From contig CALJFZ010000021.1 in the NCBI GenBank assembly GCA_938074325.1, positions 1-64,000 of the forward strand: 64,000 bases of DNA, written 5' to 3'. Under the pieces are notes generated by a model that was not told where the DNA came from, did no database searches, and was given only the letters and a program-made list of their open reading frames with translations. This stretch comes from an uncultured Flavobacteriales bacterium. Lineage in GTDB: Bacteria > Bacteroidota > Bacteroidia > Flavobacteriales_D > Sanyastnellaceae. Position numbers and translations under genes: made by a program. Of this stretch, positions 26,927 to 36,067 are shown piece after piece; positions within the stretch are counted from its first letter, which is position 1, and the number at the start of each line of letters is the position of its first letter.

Positions 26927-27748
26927 ATGAACCGAAAGGAACTACACCAACGCGCAGGCTGGACTGCTGGCAACCGATTGCAAATCATCGCAGGACCTTG
27001 TGCGATTGAGGGAGAGTCCATCGCCATGGAAGTGGCTGAAGGGGTTGTCGAAGTGTGTGAGGCCCTCGATTTGCCCTTGATTTTCAAAGGCTCTTACCGG
27101 AAAGCCAACCGCTCGCGATTGGACAGTTTCACAGGCATCGGCGATGAAAAAGCCTTGGAGATTCTGGCGGCTGTGGGCGAACGGTTCAATGTACCAACCA
27201 CCACAGACATCCACGCTGCAGAGGAAGCTGCCATTGCTGCCGAGTACGTGGACGTCCTGCAAATCCCGGCTTTTTTGTGCCGGCAAACCGACTTATTGGT
27301 CGCTGCAGCCAACACTGGGAAAGTGGTCAACATCAAAAAGGGGCAGTTCCTCTCGCCAGAGGCCATGCAGCACGCCGTGGTCAAGGTGCAGGAATCAGGC
27401 AACGACCGCGTGTGGCTCACGGAACGCGGGACTATGCTCGGCTACCAAGACATGGTCGTCGACATGCGCGGTTTTCCTGTCATGGGCCGCATGGCGCCGG
27501 TCATCGCGGACATCACCCACAGCTTACAGCAGCCCAATCAAACTTCAGGCGTTACAGGCGGTCGTCCCGAATTGATTGCGACCATCGGGAAGGCAGCAGT
27601 TGCTGCTGGCGCCAACGGCGTATTCATCGAGACCCATCCCCGCCCAGGGGAGGCGCTTTCAGACGGAGCGAACATGCTACCGTTGGACCAACTTCACGAA
27701 TTACTCACCCAGTTAAAGCGCGTGCATGCAGCGGTCCAAGCGGATTAA
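26927..27748 (+). CDS. kdsA: 3-deoxy-D-manno-octulosonate 8-phosphate synthase
   Basis: KdsA condenses arabinose 5-phosphate with phosphoenolpyruvate to make KDO-8-phosphate for the lipopolysaccharide core. The 273-aa protein has the expected TIM-barrel motifs: IIAGPCAIEGE, FKGSYRKANRSR, DVLQIPAFLCRQ, NIKKGQFLSPE and a C-terminal FIETHPRPGEALSDG. Cys25 in AGPCAIE corresponds to the metal-ligand Cys of the metal-dependent class, where the E. coli enzyme has Asn. The next gene starts 23 bp inside the 3' end. Confidence 0.95.
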   Translation: MNRKELHQRAGWTAGNRLQIIAGPCAIEGESIAMEVAEGVVEVCEALDLPLIFKGSYRKANRSRLDSFTGIGDEKALEILAAVGERFNVPTTTDIHAAEEAAIAAEYVDVLQIPAFLCRQTDLLVAAANTGKVVNIKKGQFLSPEAMQHAVVKVQESGNDRVWLTERGTMLGYQDMVVDMRGFPVMGRMAPVIADITHSLQQPNQTSGVTGGRPELIATIGKAAVAAGANGVFIETHPRPGEALSDGANMLPLDQLHELLTQLKRVHAAVQAD

Positions 27749-29177
27749 ATGCCTGGCCGTTTCGGCGGCATTGTTGTGGGCTTTCGCCGGTTTCGCTCAA
27801 ACGGATACCGTAGAAGTGCGCATTTACGGCGGACAGCGCGACGATCGGGGGCTTCGGTTGATCGAGATGGCCAACGGTGACGTTGTCGCTCTATCCTCGT
27901 CAAACAGCACCACCGATGAGGAACCGCACGCTTGGGTGCGGAGGTTTAATGAGGAGGTGAATGTTGTGTGGGATGCCACTGTGGCCGATGCCCCATTGCT
28001 TCAAGCACAGGATGTTGTGGAACACGGTTCAGGCCTTCTGACCATCTTGGGAACACGCTATGCCAACGCTTCGGCGGCATACGATTGGGGATGGTATACG
28101 CTAGACGCCAATGGCGTTCAGACCGGAGAATCGCATTGGGGAACGGAGTCGTGGGATTTGCCCAGCCGGGTACTCCACCGCAATGACAGCCTTTGGACCT
28201 TGGGCACGAGCTATGCAAACGGGACGGGAGACCTGCATTGCACCTTGCACACGTGGACCGCGGGTGCGTGGGCATTGGCCAGTCAGTGGAGCGTCGAAAC
28301 AGCCGGCGAAGCTTCCGTGGTCGACGCGGAGTGGTTTGGTTCGCGGCTCGCCGTATTCGCTGCCATGGACGGAGACGACCACGCAGCGTTTTCAGTGCTC
28401 GACCCTCTGACCGGCGAGGCGGATTGGACCTTTGCCACGTCGTTTGGGGTGCCCACCACCGCCCAAGCCTTTTCCGTCCAAGATTCAACGGCAGCTTTGC
28501 TCATTAACGCAGCAACAGACGACGGTGTTCGCCTAGGTTTCGTGTGCCTCACACTCGAAGGCGATACCTTGCTCGAAACCATTCCGGGGTCGGGCGTCAA
28601 CATTGAAGGCCGCGACATCGCGTGGTACGGCCCAGAAAATTTCGCCACGATCGCGGTGACGGAAGAGTTGGGCCTTGGAGGGCAGGAATGGCTTTATTCG
28701 CGGTGGACAAGCGGAGGTGTTTGGCAAGGTGGTCCCACATTTGGTTCGCAATGGGACGAAGTTCCCTCAGCCATCCTCCATGCGGCCGACGGTCGGTTGT
28801 GGATGCTGGGTGCAACAGACGGTTATTCAAACGGACGTGACGACGCCTACCTGCTTGTGGCACCATCCCCAGGGGTTGGCAACAACGAGACGTATTTCAA
28901 CGAAGAGGTTAACATTATCGAGAACGCTGTATCGATTGGTGACCCAATCGATCCATCATCGGTTACAGTATTCCCCAATCCCGCGCGCAATGAATTCACC
29001 TTGTCAGGGGTAGGGAATGCCACGAAGTGGAACTTGGTGGATGCGTTGGGACGCACTGTGGTTTCCGGGCAAGGTGCGGGGGGCGATGCGTCTGGCCTGC
29101 CAGGCGGCACTTATTGGTTGGTTCTTGAATCTGCGCCATCGCCCGCTGTGCTCACCCTTCAAGTCGCAACGAGATGA
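27726..29177 (+). CDS. Secreted beta-propeller-like protein with T9SS sorting domain
   Basis: A 483-aa protein starting at ATG 27726 inside kdsA, with a signal peptide (CLAVSAALLWAFAGFAQ). The body is built of short repeated strands with W and DG turns (WVRRFNEEVNVVWDATV, WMLGATDGYSNGRDDAYL), similar to 'T9SS C-terminal target' propellers of unknown ligand. The last 75 residues are a type A sorting domain: VTVFPNPARNEFTLSG, LVDALGRTVVSG, LPGGTYWLVLE. Export by T9SS to the surface is inferred. It overlaps the next gene as ATGA. Confidence 0.85.
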   Translation: MQRSKRIKCLAVSAALLWAFAGFAQTDTVEVRIYGGQRDDRGLRLIEMANGDVVALSSSNSTTDEEPHAWVRRFNEEVNVVWDATVADAPLLQAQDVVEHGSGLLTILGTRYANASAAYDWGWYTLDANGVQTGESHWGTESWDLPSRVLHRNDSLWTLGTSYANGTGDLHCTLHTWTAGAWALASQWSVETAGEASVVDAEWFGSRLAVFAAMDGDDHAAFSVLDPLTGEADWTFATSFGVPTTAQAFSVQDSTAALLINAATDDGVRLGFVCLTLEGDTLLETIPGSGVNIEGRDIAWYGPENFATIAVTEELGLGGQEWLYSRWTSGGVWQGGPTFGSQWDEVPSAILHAADGRLWMLGATDGYSNGRDDAYLLVAPSPGVGNNETYFNEEVNIIENAVSIGDPIDPSSVTVFPNPARNEFTLSGVGNATKWNLVDALGRTVVSGQGAGGDASGLPGGTYWLVLESAPSPAVLTLQVATR

Positions 29178-29662
29178 AAGCGCACCCGTCTTCGTTATTG
29201 GTAATTGCAGCCTTGGGTTTGTGCTTTTTGCAAGCATGTGGGGTGCAACGGATCTGGGTTGGTGGATCAAAATGTGAAGTCTCTGCTGGATCGGTAGATG
29301 ACTTCTTTACCCAAGACATCCTCCCTGGGATGGAAAGCAACTTGCGAAAGCAACGCATCTACTTTGTCGTCGGTTCGGCTTCATCTGGTATGGCCGAGGA
29401 AGGTCAATGGACCCTTGCTGTGGATTCTGTGCTCGTGCCCATGAGGCTTAGAACCGATGAACTTGGCGCTTGGCAGTGGTCAGGTGGACGCAATTTTTAC
29501 CAGCCGGTCAGAGAAGGAGTGATGGTCACGGAAGAGGTGGAGTTGGATGCATCGGGGTTGGATCCAAAAGAATCATCCTATTTGATTCAACGATGGCAAG
29601 ACAAATGCATCGCTCTGGTGCTGCCAGAAGTACGGCACATCGGGACCGTCGCCATGCCGTAA
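29174..29662 (+). CDS. Small lipoprotein of unknown function
   Basis: A 162-aa protein whose signal ends in the lipobox LQACG (MKAHPSSLLVIAALGLCFLQ). It starts within the stop codon of the T9SS cargo gene. No recognised domain is seen. A pair of Cys in the mature part (SKCEVS, QDKCIAL) might form a disulfide. Probably periplasmic or outer-membrane anchored. Confidence 0.72.
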   Translation: MKAHPSSLLVIAALGLCFLQACGVQRIWVGGSKCEVSAGSVDDFFTQDILPGMESNLRKQRIYFVVGSASSGMAEEGQWTLAVDSVLVPMRLRTDELGAWQWSGGRNFYQPVREGVMVTEEVELDASGLDPKESSYLIQRWQDKCIALVLPEVRHIGTVAMP

Positions 29663-29676
29663 GGCGGAAATTTTGC

Positions 29677-29708
29677 TTTGGCACATCGCACAAATCAGCG
29701 TATCTTTA
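29677..29708 (+). promoter_or_regulatory. Promoter of tRNA-Ala
   Basis: TTTG at 29677-29680, a 20-bp spacer and TATCTTTA at 29701-29708 fit the Bacteroidota pattern with one mismatch in the last position. Transcription would begin about 20 bp before the tRNA. Confidence 0.6.
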
Positions 29709-29735
29709 CGGTCGCTTCAGCAGAAGCACAGCCAC

Positions 29736-29809
<74 letters not shown>

Positions 29810-29811
29810 CT

Positions 29812-29847
29812 AAAAAAAACGGCGTACCGATGGGTGCGCCGTTTTTA
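29812..29847 (+). terminator. Terminator after tRNA-Ala
   Basis: The stem cggcgtacc / gggtgcgccg (one G-U) is flanked by A8 on the left and T5 on the right, directly behind the tRNA, so it can work in both directions. Confidence 0.85.
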
Positions 29848-29930
29848 TTGAGCCCCTAGGATGAAGCAAATGTGTGTTCATTCGTTTGTATTGGTTGCCG
29901 TATATTGGAAATACCAAATTGTCACGCGCC

Positions 29931-32900
29931 ATGCGAAAACTCATCTCCCTCAGCGTTGTCATGCTGTTGTTTCCCTTGCTCGTCTTCAGTCAAGGGTACA
30001 CCTTGACGTTAGAAGAACATGCGACCGACATCATCGAAGGCCAAACGACGTACCGCATGTATGTGGACATGGTCAATGGAAATGACTTTCTGACCTCTGT
30101 ATATGGGGGACCGGCCTATCCGTTGAGCATTTCGACATCAACGGGCTCGTTTTACAACGACCCGTTCGGTAGTTCCAAGGCAGATGGGATTAATCCAGCG
30201 TTTTTTGCATTTTTCCCAACGCTGGTAGGCGACAGTTGGATTACCATTGGCATTGAGAGCCAACCCATAGGGGACGAGGTCGCCATTGGAGTGGTAGAAG
30301 ATCCAGATCAGCCTTTCGTGGACTGTTTCGCGTCCGGATCGGCCATAGACGGTGAAGATGTTTTGATTGATTCTCCAACTGGAGGTGCGTGGTACGTACT
30401 GAACGGCACCCCCAATGGACTGCCAGACGAGAACATGCGCGTCTTGGTAATGCAAATGACGACCGACGGAGAAATCTGCGGAACCATGAAATTCCAAATC
30501 TTCGAAAACGGAAACGGTCAGGAAGGCGATCTCCGTTTCTCCTACGCCTTTTGCGGGATTGGAACCTATGACCCAGTCGTTTTTGGATGTACAGATTTAT
30601 TGGCATGTAACTATGATGTTTCTGCGACGGGGGAAGACGGTTCATGCGTCTATGATGGCTGTTATGGATGCACCGATTCCGAAGCTTGTAATTACGATGA
30701 GACTGCAACGCTTTCTGACGAATCATGTGATTACTCTTGTATTGGTTGTATGGATGCCTGGGCGAATAACTATGACCCAGATGCTACTGTTGAACATAGC
30801 GGCTCATGTGTCTATTGTTCGCCAGGGACTTTCATACTGCAGATCGAGATGGCTGATTCAGGCGGAGATGGATGGAATGGTTCTGTTTACTCCATTGATT
30901 CATCGAATGAGACTGTCTTCATTTCAGGGAACTATGATGATGCGGCGACGTACATAGGTGGTGTTGGAATTGATTTTCAATGCCTTTCTCCGGGATGCTA
31001 CTCGTTTGTTCATGGTGGCGGAAGCGCTGATGGTGAAAACAGCGTAGCGATCACAGACCAATTTGGGACCACCTATGTGGATGGATTGAACAGTGGCGTG
31101 AACTGGAACATCGATTTTGCCCAAACCGGGGTGTGTGGCTTCGAGGGATGCACTAACTCATTTGCTTTGAATTATAATATCTCCGCGACGACTGATGATG
31201 GATCATGTCTACTGCCTCCCTCTAATAATTCAATTTTTAGTGCAGCGCCCATAACGTGTGAGCAAGCATTATCAGGTTCCTTATTGAATGCTACAGATGA
31301 AGAGGGATTGGTATCTGGGTTGGGTGATAATCCAATTGAAGTTGGAGGGGTTTGGTATGTGTTTAATGCCGATGCTAATTATCAGGTAATGATGAATACA
31401 TGCAATACGTATACCTCTTTTTTAGACGACCCAGTGTTAAATACGAATTTGCACGTCTTCATTGAGAATTCAGATGGAGAACTTATTCAGGTTGTCAATA
31501 ATGATGATAACTGTGGGTTAATGTCAAACTTGTCTTTCCAGGCCAGTGTAGGTGAGGATTATTTTGTCCATGTTAGCCGTTCTTCAATAGACGTTGCCGG
31601 AAGTGAGTTTACCTTATATGTTTCTTGTTTGGACTGCTCCGATGGTACAGATGGTTGCGGAGACATCTACGATGATGAGGGGAATTGCCTCAACGACTTC
31701 GACGGTGACGGCGTATGCAATGAGTTTGAATTCTTTGGATGCACCTTTGAAGTGGCTTGCAATTTCAATCCGACTGCGACCGAAGACGACGGTTCGTGCT
31801 ATTTCTACTGCCCAGGCTGCACCGATGAGGCGGCCTGTAATTATGACGCCGGGGCGATCCAAGAGGACGGGTCGTGCGAGTACCCGGTGGATTGGTACGG
31901 GGTGGATTACGTGGATTGCGACAACGTCTGCCTCAATGATAACGACGGCGACGGAGTCTGCGATGAGGATGAAATTCCGGGATGCACGGACGCTGTGGCG
32001 TGCAACTTTTTCGCTGAGGCGACCGACCAATTGATCCCTTGTGAATACCCTAATGAAGGGTACGATTGCGACGGCAGTTGCCTCAACGATACGGACGGAG
32101 ATGGGGTATGCGATCTCTTCGATGCCTGTCCGCTCGATGCCGAGAACGATGCCGATGGGGACGGTGTCTGTGGGAATGATGAGGTGGAAGGCTGCACCAA
32201 CGAAGCAGCCTGTAACTTCAATCCAGCGGCCACCGATGATGACGGAACATGCGAGACCATCCAACTGCTGTGCGGCGCGATGTATTTCAATTGCGATTGC
32301 ACATGCCAATTGGATGCCGATGGGGATGGTATTTGCGATGAAGAGGAGGTGCCGGGCTGCCAAGAGCCTTCTGCGTGTAATTTCAATCAGGAGGCAACGG
32401 ACAGCGACGGCAGTTGCGAGTGGAATTCGTGCGCAGGGTGCATCTATGCTTTTGCCTGTAATTTCGATTCAGACGCCGTGTATTCGGATGGTTCGTGTGA
32501 ATTTGGTACTTGCCCGGGATGCACCGATCCCACCGCTTGCAATTTCAACCCAACCGTCAGTGAGGACGACGGCTCGTGCACGGTAAACGACGAATGCGGC
32601 CAGTGTGGAGGTAGCGGCCCAGAAGTAGGCTATAGTTGCGATGGCAATTGCCTGGATGAGGATCAAGATGGTGTTTGCGATTTTGATGAGGCCGGATGCA
32701 CGGACGCAAATGCCTGCAACTTTGCACCTCTGGCCCAAGAAGATGACGGCTCGTGCACCTATCCAGAAACCTGTTTCGACTGCACAGGTGCTTGCCTCGA
32801 CGAAAATGCCAATGGTATCTGCGACTGCGAGGAGGTGTACGGATGCACCGACAGCGAAGCCTGCAATTTCCAGCCTGCAGCTAATGTGGACGACGGTTCG

Positions 32901-33797
32901 TGCGCGCCTTGGGTGTATGTGACCGGGGGCTGCTACAGCGAATGTCCCACTTGCCTGGGGGTGTTGCTCAACGATGCAGACGGAGATGGCGTGTGCGACT
33001 CTGCAGAAATCGGGTCCTGCACGGATGCCGAAGCTTGCAACTACGACGCGTGCGCCACGGATGATGACGGCAGCTGCTTTTATCCGGAATGGGGCTACGA
33101 TTGCGAAGGCAATTGCACTGTGGATTCGGACGGAGACGGCGTTTGCGACCCGGAGGAAATCCCCGGCTGCACCTACAGCGGCGCGTGCAATTTCGTTCCA
33201 GAGGCCACAGAAGAAGACGGCTCCTGCACCATAGCCCTAACGGGGTACGATTGCGACGGGCAGTGTTTGGCGGATGACGACGGCGACGGGATTTGCAACG
33301 AATTCGAGGTTCCGGGCTGCACGGATTCTACCGCATGCAATTTCTGTCCCGCTGCGACGGAAGACGACGGATCGTGTTTGTACCCGCCCAATGCCAACTA
33401 CAACTGCAACCTCGAATGCGTATCGGACACCGATGGCGACGGGGTGTGTGACGGACTCGAAGTTCCCGGCTGCACGGATTACACGGCGTGCAATTTCAAT
33501 CCGTCGGCAACTGAAGAAGACGGCTCGTGCACATGGCCCGAACAGGGTTTGGACTGCGACGGCGCGTGTCTGTTGGATATGGACGGTAATGGTGTTTGCG
33601 ACGACGACGAATTGACTTTGCTCCTTTTGTTCTTTAATTCCGGAGGGCTTTGTGGACCGGGCACATACTGGAATGAATCGAGCGGTCAGTGTCTTGGCGC
33701 TGACGACTGTCCTATGGATTTTGACGGCAATGGAGATATCGGGTCCGGAGATTTGTTGCTCTTCTTGGCCCAATATGGCTCTTTGTGCCTGGAATAA
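29931..33797 (+). CDS. 1288-aa Cys-rich repeat surface protein with dockerin-like C-terminus
   Basis: The start is ATG 29931 (MRKLISLSVVMLLFPLLVFSQ), 19 codons into the track ORF, because it gives a clean signal peptide. After an N-terminal domain of about 210 residues there are roughly 20 Cys-rich units GCTDxxACNFxPxATxDDGSC. Many are joined by DxDGDGVCDxxE segments resembling thrombospondin-type-3 Ca-binding loops. Between about residues 290 and 570 lie two beta-domains (FILQIEMADSGGDGW and a PPC-like domain ending FTLYVSC). The end, CPMDFDGNGDIGSGDLLLFL...YGSLC, matches the end of the first CDS of the window. The protein is probably a Ca-stiffened extracellular fibre or adhesin. Bases about 30560-31640 are clearly more AT-rich than the rest, suggesting a mosaic gene. 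No catalytic site seen. Confidence 0.85.
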   Translation: MRKLISLSVVMLLFPLLVFSQGYTLTLEEHATDIIEGQTTYRMYVDMVNGNDFLTSVYGGPAYPLSISTSTGSFYNDPFGSSKADGINPAFFAFFPTLVGDSWITIGIESQPIGDEVAIGVVEDPDQPFVDCFASGSAIDGEDVLIDSPTGGAWYVLNGTPNGLPDENMRVLVMQMTTDGEICGTMKFQIFENGNGQEGDLRFSYAFCGIGTYDPVVFGCTDLLACNYDVSATGEDGSCVYDGCYGCTDSEACNYDETATLSDESCDYSCIGCMDAWANNYDPDATVEHSGSCVYCSPGTFILQIEMADSGGDGWNGSVYSIDSSNETVFISGNYDDAATYIGGVGIDFQCLSPGCYSFVHGGGSADGENSVAITDQFGTTYVDGLNSGVNWNIDFAQTGVCGFEGCTNSFALNYNISATTDDGSCLLPPSNNSIFSAAPITCEQALSGSLLNATDEEGLVSGLGDNPIEVGGVWYVFNADANYQVMMNTCNTYTSFLDDPVLNTNLHVFIENSDGELIQVVNNDDNCGLMSNLSFQASVGEDYFVHVSRSSIDVAGSEFTLYVSCLDCSDGTDGCGDIYDDEGNCLNDFDGDGVCNEFEFFGCTFEVACNFNPTATEDDGSCYFYCPGCTDEAACNYDAGAIQEDGSCEYPVDWYGVDYVDCDNVCLNDNDGDGVCDEDEIPGCTDAVACNFFAEATDQLIPCEYPNEGYDCDGSCLNDTDGDGVCDLFDACPLDAENDADGDGVCGNDEVEGCTNEAACNFNPAATDDDGTCETIQLLCGAMYFNCDCTCQLDADGDGICDEEEVPGCQEPSACNFNQEATDSDGSCEWNSCAGCIYAFACNFDSDAVYSDGSCEFGTCPGCTDPTACNFNPTVSEDDGSCTVNDECGQCGGSGPEVGYSCDGNCLDEDQDGVCDFDEAGCTDANACNFAPLAQEDDGSCTYPETCFDCTGACLDENANGICDCEEVYGCTDSEACNFQPAANVDDGSCAPWVYVTGGCYSECPTCLGVLLNDADGDGVCDSAEIGSCTDAEACNYDACATDDDGSCFYPEWGYDCEGNCTVDSDGDGVCDPEEIPGCTYSGACNFVPEATEEDGSCTIALTGYDCDGQCLADDDGDGICNEFEVPGCTDSTACNFCPAATEDDGSCLYPPNANYNCNLECVSDTDGDGVCDGLEVPGCTDYTACNFNPSATEEDGSCTWPEQGLDCDGACLLDMDGNGVCDDDELTLLLLFFNSGGLCGPGTYWNESSGQCLGADDCPMDFDGNGDIGSGDLLLFLAQYGSLCLE

Positions 33798-33807
33798 GGA
33801 ATTGCTC

Positions 33808-34557
33808 TTATCGCCCCTCCACGTGCAACACACGTGAGTAGCGCTTTAGGCTGCGGAGGGTGAAGAAGATCGCAAAGGCGACGAGCAGTGTGTATTGCCA
33901 AAATGGAACGAGAATCTCTGCCCATTCTTCGTCGCCGCCCACAGCATTTTTGCCAGCCGATATGACGGCCAAGCTGACGAAAATCGCGAAGAAACCATTG
34001 TATTCGCGCTTCAGGACGTTGCGCAGGGAGAAGTCCACGTCCGGCTTTGTCCACCTCAGGTTGCGAGGCCAAAACGAGGGGACGACGACTGACCAATCCA
34101 AGTAAGTCTGACCGAATTTTCCGCGTAGGAAAGCCTCCTCGGCGAACATGATGCGTTCGTAATACAGCCAGTAGATTAAGCTGCAGACCACCACAAACCA
34201 AATGTTGCCCACATAAACCATGATGCCCAACCACATGAAGTAGTTGCCGAGGTAAAGGGGATGGCGCACGAGGCTGTACATGCCCTTCGTGTTGAGGACT
34301 TCGGCAATTTGACCATCCTTGGTGTTGCGGCCAGAAGTGCCACGCGGTGTGTAGCCGATGGTCAGCGAGCGAATGTATTGGCCGAAAAGGGAGATGGCGA
34401 TGCAAACCCACGCCGCAGTCGAATCAAACGTCTGGAAGTACGTGTCTTGTTCGAATCCGATGATCGCCGCCATGAAGACGTACAACAAGAGGGGGAAGAA
34501 GGATCGGCCCTTGAAAAGCCAATTGCCAGTTTTCTCGAATTCTTCAATCAACGCCAT
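33808..34557 (-). CDS. Integral membrane methyltransferase-like protein (ICMT/PEMT family)
   Basis: A 249-aa protein with about five membrane helices. The core LVRHPLYLGNYFMWLG followed by YYERIMFAEEAFLRGKFGQTYLDW is the signature of isoprenylcysteine carboxyl methyltransferase/phospholipid methyltransferase-type enzymes (RHPxYxG..., E...L...FG..Y..Y). In bacteria the substrates are mostly unknown small lipids or phospholipids. It lies downstream of the collagen-like gene (44 bp) on the same strand and converges on the giant repeat protein gene. Confidence 0.83.
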   Translation of the reverse strand: MALIEEFEKTGNWLFKGRSFFPLLLYVFMAAIIGFEQDTYFQTFDSTAAWVCIAISLFGQYIRSLTIGYTPRGTSGRNTKDGQIAEVLNTKGMYSLVRHPLYLGNYFMWLGIMVYVGNIWFVVVCSLIYWLYYERIMFAEEAFLRGKFGQTYLDWSVVVPSFWPRNLRWTKPDVDFSLRNVLKREYNGFFAIFVSLAVISAGKNAVGGDEEWAEILVPFWQYTLLVAFAIFFTLRSLKRYSRVLHVEGR

Positions 34558-34601
34558 GTGCGAACCAATGCTTGTGAATGGGCCGCAAGATAACGTGGGA
34601 A

Positions 34602-35987
34602 TCAGTAACGAATGATGACGCGCGAGCCGGTGTTGTCTTCCAGCGATTCAGTGCTCAACACGGTCATCCAATTCGCGGATGATGTAAGATCACCATTTTC
34701 ACCGTTGTCGCCGTTGAAACATCCGTCTCCTTGGCAACCGATGCACGCTCCTGTGCCGCCGAGTCCACCGCTTACCTCTGCAATGACTTCTCCGTTGAGA
34801 ACGAGTTGGGTCACGCCGGCGTCGGCTCCATTGGAGGCGGGTCCGCAGTCCCAGTTTGTCCAGCCTGTCAGGCCAGGGTTGCAGGTAATCAGCTCACCGC
34901 TGTCGGAGCCAGCGTCTGATGCGATTAATTCTAAGACATCGCCTTGAGCCAAGTTGTAAATCATGCTCACCACTTTCAGCGCACGGCCACCTTGTCCGCC
35001 GGTAGCATCACACAGGTTGCACGACGATGCGCCCAAAGTCTGGCCGCAAATGTCACCTCCGGAGCCTCCAGAAGCTCCCCACAGTTCGATGGATACTGTT
35101 GCAATTGCTTCAGAGATAGCGAATGTGGTTCCATCGGTGTTGCTGTCAAATACGCCATGAACAGAGGGGGAGAATGCCCCTCCGCCGCTCAAGTACGCTA
35201 TAAAGTCTTCTTCTGTGCCGGTATTTCCCAATCCGAGCCAAACGTCGTAAGCACTCGCCCCATCGGCCCCTGCGGGTCCTTGCTCGCCTTGCGGTCCTTG
35301 AGCACCGTCTGCACCAGCTGGTCCTTGCTCGCCTTGCGGTCCTTGTGCGCCGTCTGCACCTGCCGGTCCTTGTGCTCCGTCTGCACCTGCCGGTCCTTGC
35401 TCGCCTTGTGGTCCTTGGGCGCCGTCCGCACCAGCGGGTCCTTGCTCACCCTGCGGTCCTTGAGCGCCGTCCGCGCCAGCGGGTCCCTGCTCACCTTGCG
35501 GGCCCTGATCACCGTCCGCACCTGCGGGTCCTTGCTCTCCTTGCGGTCCTTGAGCGCCCATTAAACTCATCAAGAAATCCGATGCGGACCCTTCGTTCCC
35601 TGCTTCAAGCCACAATTCATAGGCGCTCAATCCATTGACACCGTCCGATCCGTCCGCTCCGCTGATGTCTACTGCACTGTAAATCGTAGAGTCTTGAAGA
35701 AGCAGGTAAAGCGTGTCGCCTTCAATGGAAAGCCATTGCAATTCGTTGGTCGTCACCGAGTCATCATCGACGTAGAGCAGTTCTGCTGCATCCGGTTCGA
35801 AGGCAGCACCGTAGATACCGAGCATCGTCAGGAAATCCACGTATCCAATCGTTCCGTTGCAATCGCTATCGGGATTGTACGGGATGCTGTCACACGAAAT
35901 CGTTGATTGCGCCTGCGCCAGAGGAGAAAGGCCAATGCACAGCGCTAGGCTGAACAATGCAGCCAAGTGTAAGCGATGAGATTTCAA
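34602..35987 (-). CDS. Secreted collagen-like repeat protein with N-terminal dockerin-like motif
   Basis: No ATG precedes the signal peptide. I choose TTG 35987 (then [20 protein letters not shown]...AQAQ), giving 461 aa; the track uses TTG 36017. After the signal comes [19 protein letters not shown], a dockerin-like loop similar to the C-termini of the two Cys-rich proteins here. About 33 Gly-X-Y triplets follow, in 15-residue units ([15 protein letters not shown]), one shortened to nine. They are bracketed by the related caps [19 protein letters not shown] and [19 protein letters not shown]. The C-terminal 170 residues are Gly- and Cys-rich. Bacterial collagens of this type form triple-helical surface stalks, so the C-terminal part may be the binding head. 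Function is inferred. Confidence 0.85.
   Translation of the reverse strand: MKSHRLHLAALFSLALCIGLSPLAQAQSTISCDSIPYNPDSDCNGTIGYVDFLTMLGIYGAAFEPDAAELLYVDDDSVTTNELQWLSIEGDTLYLLLQDSTIYSAVDISGADGSDGVNGLSAYELWLEAGNEGSASDFLMSLMGAQGPQGEQGPAGADGDQGPQGEQGPAGADGAQGPQGEQGPAGADGAQGPQGEQGPAGADGAQGPAGADGAQGPQGEQGPAGADGAQGPQGEQGPAGADGASAYDVWLGLGNTGTEEDFIAYLSGGGAFSPSVHGVFDSNTDGTTFAISEAIATVSIELWGASGGSGGDICGQTLGASSCNLCDATGGQGGRALKVVSMIYNLAQGDVLELIASDAGSDSGELITCNPGLTGWTNWDCGPASNGADAGVTQLVLNGEVIAEVSGGLGGTGACIGCQGDGCFNGDNGENGDLTSSANWMTVLSTESLEDNTGSRVIIRY
35231..35563 (-). repeat. Collagen-type coding repeat, 45-bp units
   Basis: Seven direct units encode [15 protein letters not shown]; one lacks two triplets (GAQGPAGAD). 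The Gly-X-Y periodicity of 9 bp and near-identity of units indicate recent duplication. Unit loss or gain keeps the frame. Confidence 0.85.
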
Positions 35988-36067
35988 GTGGTTTGGTTTT
36001 GGTAGTTGAACCTGCAATATAAGTATTTTTGCTCTCTATCGCTAGATTTGGCGGTTCAATTGGGTTT

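Noticed and set aside
31614-32363. 249-aa Ile/Val/Arg-rich ORF on the minus strand
   Set aside because: Antisense of the Asp/Gly/Cys repeats; the periodic composition only mirrors the repeat.
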